Shown: positions 17,136 through 25,222 of the stretch, in pieces
Layout of the letters: each line of letters starts with the position of its first letter
Position numbering within the stretch: position 1 is the first letter of the stretch
Source of the DNA: Desulfobulbus sp. Tol-SR
GTDB taxonomy: Bacteria > Desulfobacterota > Desulfobulbia > Desulfobulbales > Desulfocapsaceae
Assembly: GCA_000769715.1 (NCBI GenBank)
Contig: JROS01000028.1
Location: forward strand, 1-64,000
Reading direction: 5' to 3'
DNA: 64,000 nt
Translations under genes and position numbers: made by a program
Notes under the pieces: generated by a model
Seen by the model: only the letters and a program-made list of their open reading frames with translations
What the model was told of the DNA's origin: nothing
The model's database searches: none

Positions 17136-17990
17136 ATGACCATTCGCACCCTGCAGCAGATTTCTCAGAGCATCCCCACCCTGGAAGGGGCCGGCGTCCA
17201 TCTCCGCCGCGCCTTCGGCTTCGGCGGCACCGCGCTGTTCGATCCCTTCCTGCTGTTCGACGACTTCCGCTCGGACCATCCCGACCAGTATCTCAAGGGC
17301 TTCCCCTGGCACCCGCATCGGGGCATCGAGACCATCACCTATGTCCTGGCGGGCGATGTCGAGCATGGCGACAGCCTCGGCAACCGGGGCATGATCTCCT
17401 CCGGCGATGTGCAGTGGATGACGGCGGGCAGCGGCATCATCCATCAGGAGATGCCGAAAGGCGATGCCGCCGGCAGTATGCACGGCTTCCAGCTGTGGTG
17501 CAACCTGCCGGCGGCCGAAAAGATGTGCGCGCCCCGCTACCGCGATGTGACGGCGGCAACGATCCCGACCGTAACGACCGCCGCCGGTGCGACCATCAAG
17601 GTCATCTGCGGCATGGTCGACGGCACCAGGGGCCCGGTCGAGGACATCACCATCGACCCGCAGTACCTCGACATCACGGTCCCGGCTGAATCCGGCCTCG
17701 AGCACCCGACCCGACCGGGCGACACGGTGGTCGCCTATGTCATCGGGGGGGAGGCCTCCTTTGCACCGGAAGAGCCGAACCGGCAGGGGAACCGCAGCAT
17801 TCTCGTCTTCTCCGACGGCGACCGGATCGCTGTCCGCACCGCCGCCCAGCCGGTACGATTCCTGCTGATCTCCGGCCGCCCGCTGCGTGAACCCATCGCC
17901 TGGCGCGGCCCTATCGTGATGAATACCGAAGAGGAACTACAGACCGCCTTCCGCGAGTATCACGACGGCACCTTCCTCAAGCATCGCTGA
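17136..17990 (+). CDS. pirin family protein
   Basis: The 284-residue bicupin has the pirin hallmark DPFLLFDDF, the iron-ligand motif WHPHRGIETITYVLAG, and DVQWMTAGSGIIHQEMP. Bacterial pirins bind iron, and some have quercetinase or metabolic-regulator activity. I start it at the ATG at 17136, which has GAGGAGA upstream; an ATG at 17115 that overlaps the cupin stop would add seven residues. The gene ends a transglycosylase-cupin-pirin run. Confidence 0.88.
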   Translation: MTIRTLQQISQSIPTLEGAGVHLRRAFGFGGTALFDPFLLFDDFRSDHPDQYLKGFPWHPHRGIETITYVLAGDVEHGDSLGNRGMISSGDVQWMTAGSGIIHQEMPKGDAAGSMHGFQLWCNLPAAEKMCAPRYRDVTAATIPTVTTAAGATIKVICGMVDGTRGPVEDITIDPQYLDITVPAESGLEHPTRPGDTVVAYVIGGEASFAPEEPNRQGNRSILVFSDGDRIAVRTAAQPVRFLLISGRPLREPIAWRGPIVMNTEEELQTAFREYHDGTFLKHR

Positions 17991-18003
17991 ACAGGCGCGG
18001 GAA

Positions 18004-18447
18004 TCAGCCCCAGGGCCTCCGTTCCTCCTTCGGGCTGAAGATCACCGCCATCGTCCGGACCAGCCCGAGCGCGAAGAGGAGGATGGCGAAGCCGATCAGG
18101 GTCTCCGCCGCCATCGACGCATGAGAGTAGAGCATGACGATCAGCTCCCGGATGATGAAGATGATCGCCGGATCGATCATGCTGTGGAGCCGGATCCGCT
18201 TGACCTTCAGGTACTCGATGAAACTGCGGAAAAGCTCGATCATCACCAGAAAGGTGAGGATGTCGCTGACCGTGCGGGACATGTCGATCGTCCGGAAATA
18301 GTCCTCGAACAGCAGGTTGAGCGGATACAGGACCTTCAGCAGTCCGGCAATCAGCAGAAAGATGATGTAGATGATCAGAACGTTGATGATGGCGTCGACC
18401 GCCCGGTCGAACACCTCCAGCATCGAGGCCTTTCTCTCCATGACCAT
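18004..18447 (-). CDS. PsiE-like phosphate-starvation-inducible membrane protein
   Basis: The 147-residue protein has four hydrophobic helices (beginning with NVLIIYIIFLLIAGLL), and the central MIELFRSFIEYLKVKRIRLHSMID and the later IFIIRELIVMLYS fit the PsiE family. The ATG at 18447 has GGAGGAG upstream; the frame stays open further upstream but only mirrors the glycosyltransferase gene. The function of PsiE is poorly known. The gene is downstream of the GT9 gene on the same strand. Confidence 0.82.
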   Translation of the reverse strand: MVMERKASMLEVFDRAVDAIINVLIIYIIFLLIAGLLKVLYPLNLLFEDYFRTIDMSRTVSDILTFLVMIELFRSFIEYLKVKRIRLHSMIDPAIIFIIRELIVMLYSHASMAAETLIGFAILLFALGLVRTMAVIFSPKEERRPWG

Positions 18448-18511
18448 TTTTCCCTCCTCCGTTGTTTGTCGCAATAAAGCAGGGCGGCGACAGGAGAAGG
18501 TAAGGATCCGA

Positions 18512-19483
18512 TCAGATTTTGGTTTGCCGCGATGAGGAGAGGGCAAGCAGCGGTGCCAGCCGTTGCCAGACGGTGACAACGGCCAGGTCGCGCAGGTCGG
18601 CCTGTTCAATCCAGTCGAAACGACCGTGCTGAATGCCGGAAAAGGTGGGGGGGATATGGTTGCTGAACAGGGCCAACCCCGGCCGCTGCAGGTGGACGGC
18701 AATATGGGTCGGCCCGGTGTCGTTGCCGACCACCAGCGCCGCCCGACGAAGGATCCCTGCCAGCCGAAAGATATCGAGGACACGACCGTCGTCCTCGAGC
18801 AGCACGTGGCCGCCGATGCCCCGGCAGAGCTCGACCTCACCCGGACCGGGAACGGTCGCGATCTGCCAGCCCGCCTGCCGCATTCTCTCCGCCAGCTGCC
18901 GGTAATACGGCCAGCGTTTCTCCGGGTGTTCGGCCGATCCGCCTGGAACCAGGACGGCGAAGGGGCCGGTCAGGCCCGCCCGCCCGAGGATGTCTCCGAC
19001 ATCCTCGGCCATCCAGGAGACGTCACAACGGAGGGTATGCTGAACCGGAACCCCGGCCATGGCCAGGCAGAGGGCGAAATGGTCGGCGGCGCAACGGTCG
19101 GCCGGCCGGCGGCAGCATACCGAGCAGCCCCTGGCTCCGCCCACCCAGGGGGTGCCGCGGAGAAACCAGCGGTAGTAGCAATCGGTGCGGCCCACCTGCT
19201 GCAGGTCGTAGACCAGTTCGAAGGCTTCCCGCCTGAGGCGGCGGCGCAGGGTCAGCATGCAGTCGAGGCGCCAGCGACCGGCCCGTGGATCAATAAAGAT
19301 GCAATCCACCCAGGGGCAGCGCTCCATCAGCCGCCGGTACGGCGGGGTGGTCATCACCGTGATCTCCGCATCCGGATGATGGAGACGGATATCGTGCATC
19401 GCCCCTTCGGCCTGGACGATATCGCCCAGGGCGCTCAGCTTGACGACCAGGACCCGCCGCGGCTGCTCACTTGCCATCGGCAT
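18512..19483 (-). CDS. glycosyltransferase family 9 (heptosyltransferase-like)
   Basis: The product, 323 residues, looks like a lipopolysaccharide heptosyltransferase: a Rossmann-type N-terminus (VLVVKLSALGDIVQAEGAM) and the C-terminal donor-site motif VGNDTGPTHIAVHL. Such enzymes extend LPS core in the cytoplasm. A cysteine-rich stretch in the middle (GGARGCSVCCRRPADRC) is unusual for the family and might bind metal. It overlaps the DUF6165 gene by 17 bases, suggesting coupling. Confidence 0.87.
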   Translation of the reverse strand: MPMASEQPRRVLVVKLSALGDIVQAEGAMHDIRLHHPDAEITVMTTPPYRRLMERCPWVDCIFIDPRAGRWRLDCMLTLRRRLRREAFELVYDLQQVGRTDCYYRWFLRGTPWVGGARGCSVCCRRPADRCAADHFALCLAMAGVPVQHTLRCDVSWMAEDVGDILGRAGLTGPFAVLVPGGSAEHPEKRWPYYRQLAERMRQAGWQIATVPGPGEVELCRGIGGHVLLEDDGRVLDIFRLAGILRRAALVVGNDTGPTHIAVHLQRPGLALFSNHIPPTFSGIQHGRFDWIEQADLRDLAVVTVWQRLAPLLALSSSRQTKI

Positions 19484-19865
19484 AGGCGGTGTAGGATTTC
19501 TCCTCGACCACCTGCGAGCCCATCAGGCTGTTGATCCGGTATTTCAGGTCGGCCCGCCGGTCGTTGGTGAAATAGACCGACCGCGCCAGTTCGATGAACC
19601 GCTCCTCGAAAACCTGCTCCCTCTCGCAATCCCTGATCGCATCCTCGATCTCCCACAGCCTCCCGTTGACCTCGCGCAGGTCCGCAACCAGTTCGGCAAG
19701 CCCATCGGGATCTCCCCCCAGGCGGTCACGGACCTCTTCCAGCAGCTTGAGCTCGCTTCTCACGTTGGCAAGCTTGGCGGCATCCGTCATCCGTTCGCTC
19801 TTGATCTGCAGGATCGTGATCTTGTCGAGGAGTTCTCCCCAGGACACGGGGATCAGCAGGGACAT
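19467..19865 (-). CDS. DUF6165-like small protein
   Basis: The 132-residue product begins MSLLIPVSWGELLDKITIL and is highly charged and helical, matching my recollection of the DUF6165 family (pattern VSWGEL.DKITIL.IK..R). Members commonly sit next to LPS glycosyltransferases, as here. No catalytic motif is visible. Its 3' end overlaps the start of the GT9 gene. Confidence 0.75.
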   Translation of the reverse strand: MSLLIPVSWGELLDKITILQIKSERMTDAAKLANVRSELKLLEEVRDRLGGDPDGLAELVADLREVNGRLWEIEDAIRDCEREQVFEERFIELARSVYFTNDRRADLKYRINSLMGSQVVEEKSYTAYADGK

Positions 19866-20184
19866 GTTCGTTCTCTCTTCCAGGTTTGTCGGTAATGAAA
19901 AGGTTTGGGCGGCTCCCGCCCCACCATATCGGGTTCGGCATTATCGTCAAAAGGCGGCTGAAAGTCAACCACGGCAGCATCCCTGACTGCGCCCCGGGTA
20001 TCAGGACCTTGCCTCCATCAGCCGGGAAAAGAGGAGGGGAATCTTCTCCACATCCTGATTTGACTTTCCCTCCCTGATCACATAACCTCTTAAGAGAAAG
20101 AGACAAAATATCCGGGACGACCGGCTGCCGCACGAATTGCCGTCGGCAGCGGCACACGCGATTACACCTACTCGGAGGACAGTC
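19866..20184. other. intergenic region before the GlsB-like gene
   Basis: The region separates the divergent DUF6165 and GlsB-like genes. It contains the promoter candidate at 20060-20088 and a ribosome-binding site for the downstream gene. I see no further gene or hairpin. Confidence 0.4.
20060..20088 (+). promoter_or_regulatory. sigma70-type promoter candidate for GlsB-like gene
   Basis: TTGACT (20060-20065), a 17-base spacer and TAACCT (20083-20088) lie about 95 bases upstream of the start codon in an otherwise empty region. Confidence 0.45.
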
Positions 20185-20433
20185 ATGGGAATTCTCTCCT
20201 GGATCGTCATGGGGCTGTTGGTCGGGATCGTCGCCAAGTTCATCATGCCGGGCGGGGACTCGGGCGGAATCATCATCACCATCCTGCTGGGCATCGGAGG
20301 CGCCTTCGTCGGCGGCTATGTCGCCTCCTTCCTCGGGATCGGCTCGTTCACCGGCTTCAATCTCGGCAGTTTTCTGATCGCCACCGGCGGCGCCATCCTC
20401 ATCCTGATTCTCTATCGAGCGGTAAGAAGATGA
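20185..20433 (+). CDS. GlsB/YeaQ/YmgE-type transglycosylase-associated membrane protein
   Basis: The 82-residue protein has three hydrophobic helices with glycine-rich faces, opening MGILSWIVMGLLVGIVAK and continuing through GGAFVGGYVA, the typical pattern of this stress-linked family. GGAGGA at 20174-20179 supports the ATG at 20185. The family name is historical; no enzymatic activity is expected. Confidence 0.88.
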   Translation: MGILSWIVMGLLVGIVAKFIMPGGDSGGIIITILLGIGGAFVGGYVASFLGIGSFTGFNLGSFLIATGGAILILILYRAVRR

Positions 20434-20542
20434 TCGTCTCGATCCGGCTCGCCCCCGCCGTTCGGGTTCCCCGTGCCTTCAGCCCCCATGCGGCCGATCG
20501 CCCCTGGCCGGGTACGTGTGACCCGAGCGGCCGGTGACCTCC

Positions 20543-21682
20543 ATGGCAAACAAGAGGGACGCCCGGCAGTGGCGTCTGGCCACGCAACCCCTGGATGCAT
20601 CGACACTGGAGATCACCTTTTCCGGCCGCTGGTGCCTCGACCAGCGGCTCCCCGCACCCGACGACCTGGCATCGACGCTGACAGCCGGCACCTCCCGTCT
20701 GACCTTCAGGACCAACCTGTCGTCCTGGGATTCGGCCTTCCTCGCCTATCTCTCCGTCCTGATCAGGCTGTGCGCCGCCAGGGGCATCCAGGCCGACCAG
20801 GACGGCCTGCCGGAAGGGGTCCGGCACCTGCTGGCGATGGCCGCCGCCGGGCCGGAGCAGAAGATCGCCGGCCGGGGCGAGGGCCGGCACAACTTCCTCC
20901 ATCGGATCGGGGCGGCGGCGGTGGAATTTTTCCATGGCGCCCCGGAGATGCTGCGCTTCCTCGGCGAGGTCATCTTTTCCTTCGGCCATCTGCTGTCCGG
21001 CCGGATCCGCCTGCGGTGGCGCGACCTGTGGTGGGAGATCGAGGAGGTCGGGCCGCGGGCCCTGCTGATCGTCTCGGTCATCAGCTTTCTCGTCGGCCTG
21101 ATCCTCGCCTACCTCGGGGCCGACCAACTGCGGATGGTCGGGGCCCAGATCTTCATCGCCGATCTGGTGGCGATCGGCATGGTGCGGGAGATCGGGGCGC
21201 TGATGACCGGCATCATCATCGCCGGCCGGACCGGCTCGGCCTTCGCCGCCAAGCTCGGGACGATGCAGGTCAACGAGGAGATCGACGCCTTCAGGACCCT
21301 GGGCATCTCACCGATCGACTTTCTGGTGCTGCCCCGGATCATCGCCCTGATGCTGATGGTGCCGCTGCTGACTCTCTATTCCGGCTTCGTCGGCATACTG
21401 GCCGGGCTGCTGATCTCCACCACCATCTTTGACATCGGCCTGTTCGAGTATTACAACGAAACCATCAGCGCCCTGGAGCTCAAGCATTTTGCGGTCGGCC
21501 TGGTCAAGGGCAGCGTCTACGGCGCGATGGTCGCCTATTCCGGCTGCCTGCGGGGCATGCAGTGCGGCCGCAGCGCCGAGGCGGTCGGCGAGGCGGCGAC
21601 GTCGGCGGTCGTGACCAGCATCCTGCTGATCACCATCTCGGCCTCGATTCTGACCATCCTTTTCTACCAGCTGGGGATCTGA
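20543..21682 (+). CDS. mlaE: MlaE-type ABC permease with N-terminal STAS-like extension
   Basis: This is the permease of a phospholipid-transport system that maintains outer-membrane lipid asymmetry. The C-terminal two-thirds (about residue 155 onward) is the conserved MlaE domain, with AIGMVREIGALMTGIIIAGRTGSAFAA as its core. The first 110 residues form a soluble domain resembling STAS/MlaB (beta strands ending FRTNLSSWDSAFLAYL), so the MlaB function may be fused to the permease. The start is ATG 20543 or GTG 20534; neither has a strong ribosome-binding site. mlaF follows after four bases. Confidence 0.9.
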   Translation: MANKRDARQWRLATQPLDASTLEITFSGRWCLDQRLPAPDDLASTLTAGTSRLTFRTNLSSWDSAFLAYLSVLIRLCAARGIQADQDGLPEGVRHLLAMAAAGPEQKIAGRGEGRHNFLHRIGAAAVEFFHGAPEMLRFLGEVIFSFGHLLSGRIRLRWRDLWWEIEEVGPRALLIVSVISFLVGLILAYLGADQLRMVGAQIFIADLVAIGMVREIGALMTGIIIAGRTGSAFAAKLGTMQVNEEIDAFRTLGISPIDFLVLPRIIALMLMVPLLTLYSGFVGILAGLLISTTIFDIGLFEYYNETISALELKHFAVGLVKGSVYGAMVAYSGCLRGMQCGRSAEAVGEAATSAVVTSILLITISASILTILFYQLGI

Positions 21683-21686
21683 CATT

Positions 21687-22436
21687 ATGGCGACGGCGGT
21701 TCCCATCGAAGTCCGCAACCTGACCATGGCCTACGGCGAGTACGTGGTCCAGCATGACATCAACTTCACCGTCAATCGCGGCGAAATCTTCATCATCATG
21801 GGCGGCAACGGCTGCGGCAAATCGACGCTGATGCGGTCGTTGATCGGTCTGCAGCGACCGGCCAAGGGGACGGTGCTGTACGACGGCGAGGATTTCTGGC
21901 ATGTCGAGGCCGCCGAGCACGAGCGCCTCAAACGCCGGCTCGGGGTCATGTTCCAGGGCGGGGCGATGTGGAGTTCGCTCACCCTGGCCGAGAACGTCGC
22001 CCTGCCGCTCGGCGAATATACCGATCTGTCTTCGCATCTGATCGACGAGATCGTCTCCTTCAAGCTCGCCCTGGTCGGGCTGGCCGGCTTCGAGGATTTC
22101 TACCCCGCCGAACTGAGCGGCGGCATGCGCAAGCGAGCCGGCCTGGCCCGGGCGCTGGCGCTCGACCCGGAGATCCTGATCATCGACGAACCCTCCTCCG
22201 GTCTCGACCCCTTGACCGCCCGCCATCTCGATCTCCTGATCCTCGAACTGCGCGAGAACTTCGGCACCACCATCGTCATCATCACCCACGAACTGGCCAG
22301 CATCCTCGGAATCGGCGACAGCTCGGTCTTTCTCGATACCCAGACCCGGACGATGATCGCCACCGGCAACCCGAGAGAGGCCCTGCAGAGCGGCGATCCC
22401 CGGGTCCGTCATTTCCTCACCAGGGGGGAAGCATGA
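21687..22436 (+). CDS. mlaF: MlaF-type ABC ATPase
   Basis: The 249-residue ATPase drives the MlaE permease. Walker A is GGNGCGKST, the signature is LSGGMRKRAGLARA, and Walker B is LIIDEPSSGLDP with the H-loop IITHE. The stop overlaps the mlaD start (ATGA). All four genes of the cluster are tightly packed. Confidence 0.93.
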   Translation: MATAVPIEVRNLTMAYGEYVVQHDINFTVNRGEIFIIMGGNGCGKSTLMRSLIGLQRPAKGTVLYDGEDFWHVEAAEHERLKRRLGVMFQGGAMWSSLTLAENVALPLGEYTDLSSHLIDEIVSFKLALVGLAGFEDFYPAELSGGMRKRAGLARALALDPEILIIDEPSSGLDPLTARHLDLLILELRENFGTTIVIITHELASILGIGDSSVFLDTQTRTMIATGNPREALQSGDPRVRHFLTRGEA

Positions 22437-23452
22437 GCAGAAAGGCCAATCCCACCCTGATCGGCACCTTCGTGCTCGGTGCCCTGATCCTGGCGATCAT
22501 CGCCATTCTGCTGCTGGCCGGTGACGAGTGGTTCCGGGATCGCCAGCAGTACATCATGTATTTCGACGAGACCGGCCAGGGGCTGCAGGCGGGGGCGCCG
22601 GTGGTCTTCCTCGGCGTCAGGGTCGGCACCGTCAAGCACATCCAGATCGGGCTCGAGGAGGAACACCAGCGCTTCAAGGTGCAGGTGACGATCGAGCTCG
22701 ACCTGCAGATGATCAGGACCGGCAGCGGCGAGGTCATCGCCCCCGAAGACCGCCTGACCATCGGCCAACTGGTGGAGAAGGGCATGCGGGCCCGGCTGAA
22801 GATGCAGAGCCTGCTGACCGGCCAGCTCTATATCGATCTGGCGTTCTATCCCGGCAAGCCGGCCCACTTTGTCAACAAGGCCCGGGACGGCAACGAGATC
22901 CCGACCATCCCGACCACCGTCGAGGAACTGGCGTCGATGCTGGAGGATTTCCCGATGAGCGAGTTCCTTGCCGATCTGGCGTCGATCGGGGCCTCGATCA
23001 GCAGACTCCTGTCATCGTCGGCGACGGCCAATATCCCGACCAGGCTGGAGGCCACCCTGGCACATCTGGAATCCGTGGCGGCCCGACTCGATACCAGGGG
23101 CGGACCGCTGCTGGCCGAAGCGGAAACCGCCCTGGCCGACCTGCGCCGCGCGATCGATGCCGTCCAGTCGGCGATGGCCAAGGTCGGCCGGGCCGCCGAT
23201 CAGGTCGGCGCCTTGACCGCCGGCGACTCCGGCATCGCCCGGGATATCACCCGGGCCGGCACGGAACTGGCCAATGCGGCGCAGGCGATACAGCAGCTTG
23301 CCGACGACGAGTCCCCCACTGTCCAGCGCATCAACGCCTCGCTCCAGGAGATTTCCCGGGCCGCCCGGGCGCTGCGCCTGCTGGCCGAAAACCTGGAGCA
23401 GCAGCCGGAGGCCGTTCTCCGCGGCAAAAAATCCGAGGAGGAAACACCATGA
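22433..23452 (+). CDS. mlaD: MlaD/MCE-domain lipid-binding protein
   Basis: The 339-residue protein has one N-terminal membrane helix (GTFVLGALILAIIAILLL) followed by an MCE domain (about residues 40-130: YIMYFDETGQGLQAGAPVVF...GVRVGTV). A long helical C-terminal part rich in alanine follows, typical of PqiB/MlaD-like MCE proteins that form hexameric rings or tubes across the periplasm. The ATG at 22433 is inside the last codons of mlaF; longer readings in this frame only mirror mlaF. Confidence 0.92.
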   Translation: MSRKANPTLIGTFVLGALILAIIAILLLAGDEWFRDRQQYIMYFDETGQGLQAGAPVVFLGVRVGTVKHIQIGLEEEHQRFKVQVTIELDLQMIRTGSGEVIAPEDRLTIGQLVEKGMRARLKMQSLLTGQLYIDLAFYPGKPAHFVNKARDGNEIPTIPTTVEELASMLEDFPMSEFLADLASIGASISRLLSSSATANIPTRLEATLAHLESVAARLDTRGGPLLAEAETALADLRRAIDAVQSAMAKVGRAADQVGALTAGDSGIARDITRAGTELANAAQAIQQLADDESPTVQRINASLQEISRAARALRLLAENLEQQPEAVLRGKKSEEETP

Positions 23453-24075
23453 TGGAGATTGTCTGCCGCTGCCGGCACCGCTTACCGGCCATCCTGGTCG
23501 CCATCGCCCTGCTGCTCCCGGGATGCACCCGTTCCCGACCGGTTGCCTATTACCAGCTCACCGCCATCGACGCCGAACAGACCGTCGTCGAATCGGCAAC
23601 CACCGCCGACCTCGGCATCGGTCTCGGTCCGGTGCGGTTGCCGGAGATGCTGGATCGGCCGCAGATCGTCATCCGCAGCGGGGCCAACCGGATGGAGGTC
23701 ATCGACGGCCGGCGCTGGATCGAACCGCCGGCCGACAACATCTCCCGGGTCCTCAGAGAAAACCTCGCCGTGCTGCTGGCGACCGAGCGGATCGTGGCCT
23801 ATCCCTGGAACCGAACTGCCGCCTTTGAGTACCAGATCTCGATCGAGATCCTCCGTTTCGAGGGGCAAGGGGTGCGTGAGGCGCAACTCGAGGCTGTCTG
23901 GTCGGTACGGGACCGGCAGGGGAAATCGCTTGTCCCCGACCGGCGGGACAAGTTTCAGGTGCCGTCCGCCAGCCCGGACTACGAAGGACTGGTCCGGGCC
24001 CTCAGCGAAACACTGTCGCAGTTGTGCCGGGAAATCTCCCGGGAAATCAGAAATCTGCCCGCCACCGGACAATAG
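23449..24075 (+). CDS. PqiC/ABC-transport auxiliary lipoprotein
   Basis: The 208-residue lipoprotein (signal peptide ending LLPGCTR) has the family opening YYQLTAID and then LGIGLGPVRLPEMLDRPQIV. This matches the PqiC-type lipoproteins that cap MCE systems at the outer membrane. It starts at ATG-ATG 23449/23452, overlapping mlaD. It completes an mlaE-mlaF-mlaD-pqiC operon. Confidence 0.87.
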   Translation: MMEIVCRCRHRLPAILVAIALLLPGCTRSRPVAYYQLTAIDAEQTVVESATTADLGIGLGPVRLPEMLDRPQIVIRSGANRMEVIDGRRWIEPPADNISRVLRENLAVLLATERIVAYPWNRTAAFEYQISIEILRFEGQGVREAQLEAVWSVRDRQGKSLVPDRRDKFQVPSASPDYEGLVRALSETLSQLCREISREIRNLPATGQ

Positions 24076-24077
24076 CC

Positions 24078-24100
24078 GCAACCGGGATGTTCCCGGTTGC
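24078..24100. terminator. hairpin between converging genes
   Basis: A perfect 10-bp stem (GCAACCGGGA / TCCCGGTTGC) with a TGT loop lies exactly between the pqiC stop and the thioesterase stop. It would serve both strands, although no T-run follows. Confidence 0.6.
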
Positions 24101-24538
24101 TCAGGGTTCAAAACCGTCGGCCGGCAGCGGGAAAACCCTCGCCACTTCGGGGGGAATGGTTCGGGGACGACCGCTGGCGGCATCGACGAACACCCATTCC
24201 GTCTCGCCCCGGGCCAGCAGGGCGTTATCGTGTTCGCGGATGAACCGGTAGCGCCGGCGGGATCGCGCCCGTCGAAAATCGACCACCCAGGTCAGCGCCA
24301 CCACCTCGTCGCCGGCAAAGGCCGGAACCAGATATTCGATATTGTGGGATCGCACCACCCAGGTCGCACCAAGCGCCTGGACGATCCGGGTCCCATCGAC
24401 CGAATCGGCGTGGCGGATGGCGACATCCTGCATCCATTGGACATAGACAACATTGTTGACATGACCGTTCTGGTCCAGCGCACTTTCCGGCACGATGAAC
24501 CGATAACGGTAGACGGCATCCGACAGTTCCTGATTCAT
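24101..24538 (-). CDS. acyl-CoA thioesterase (hot-dog fold, 4HBT type)
   Basis: The 145-residue product contains the 4-hydroxybenzoyl-CoA/YbgC-type signature ESALDQNGHVNNVVYVQWMQD with the catalytic Asp, then SHNIEYLVPAFAGDEV. It should hydrolyse acyl-CoA thioesters. Two starts are possible: ATG 24538 (given) and ATG 24556, six codons earlier; neither has an ideally spaced ribosome-binding site. It is the last chromosomal-style gene before the defence operon. Confidence 0.85.
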   Translation of the reverse strand: MNQELSDAVYRYRFIVPESALDQNGHVNNVVYVQWMQDVAIRHADSVDGTRIVQALGATWVVRSHNIEYLVPAFAGDEVVALTWVVDFRRARSRRRYRFIREHDNALLARGETEWVFVDAASGRPRTIPPEVARVFPLPADGFEP

Positions 24539-24875
24539 TTCTCCACGTTTCTCCATAGGTTTGACAGCCCCTCTCCCATCCGATTGTCTCGGTCTTTTTT
24601 GGAATTTGAATGTCAATGATGGCGAGTGACTCTGACCAGCCCGCAGGGTTCGTGCCACTCCTCCATATTGACTCTCTGCCCCGCATTCGGGTGACTAACG
24701 GAATTCAACGCTTTATTCAAGGTTACCATTCTGTAATTGTGACAGCCCTTCACCTACGGTACCCTCTGAACCGGGAAATATTGGAATGATCAATTCACGA
24801 GAAGCTGGAGACCTTCACCGACGCCGGACACGAAAGAATCTCGACATGGATCTCAGTCGGACAAACTCGGTTAAA

Positions 24876-24892
24876 AAGGCAAACATTGCCTT
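24876..24892. promoter_or_regulatory. palindrome overlapping a TTGACA element upstream of BREX
   Basis: AAGGCAA-ACA-TTGCCTT is a perfect 7-bp inverted repeat whose right arm runs into TTGACA (24891-24896). An operator for the HTH protein encoded next is a reasonable guess. Confidence 0.35.
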
Positions 24893-24949
24893 GACATTTC
24901 CCCCTCGGCCTCGTAGTCCTATTGATGATTTAGTCCGACCAAGCCGAAT

Positions 24950-24970
24950 GAGAGTGGGTATAGCCCTCTC
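24950..24970. repeat. hairpin in the BREX leader region
   Basis: GAGAG and GGG pair with CCC and (C)TCTC around a TATAG loop, with one bulged T. It is not followed by a T-run. It might be an operator or part of a leader RNA. Confidence 0.3.
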
Positions 24971-25030
24971 AAATTTCAACTTGTGCTTTATCAGCTTTCG
25001 AGTTGGTAACGAGCACACGGAGTGAAGACA

Positions 25031-25222
25031 ATGGAAGACAGATGGCTATCTGTAGATGAGATCGGGGTTTATCTCGGTGTAAAGCGGGATACGGTCTACA
25101 AGTGGATCAGTGAAAAAGCCATGCCTGCCCACAAAATCGGTCGTCTCTGGAAGTTCAAGAAAGACGAAATCGACGAGTGGGTGCGTAAGGGCGGGACCGT
25201 GACCAGTGATAAGCATGACTGA
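25031..25222 (+). CDS. excisionase-type helix-turn-helix protein at head of BREX operon
   Basis: The 63-residue protein consists of one MerR/excisionase-like winged HTH (WLSVDEIGVYLGVKRDTVYK, then WKFKKDEIDEWV). The start at ATG 25031 has GGAG eight bases upstream; a GTG nine bases earlier is less well placed. Its last codons overlap the start of brxA, so it is the first gene of the operon. It is much smaller than the WYL-domain BrxR regulators described for some BREX loci. A role in controlling the operon is inferred from position and fold. Confidence 0.75.
   Translation: MEDRWLSVDEIGVYLGVKRDTVYKWISEKAMPAHKIGRLWKFKKDEIDEWVRKGGTVTSDKHD

Larger units (their letters stand above)
24539..25030. 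other. region upstream of the BREX operon
   Basis: The stretch is distinctly AT-richer than the DNA to its left and marks the left edge of the defence block. It holds two hairpins (24876-24892, 24950-24970) and a TTGACA at 24891-24896, but no integrase, tRNA or insertion sequence that would explain how the block arrived. No -10 element at normal distance from TTGACA is convincing. Confidence 0.5.

Noticed and set aside
24786-25025. 79-codon plus-strand frame before the BREX HTH gene
   Set aside because: No family, no convincing ribosome-binding site, and it contains the palindrome and TTGACA that look regulatory. I cannot exclude a small leader peptide.
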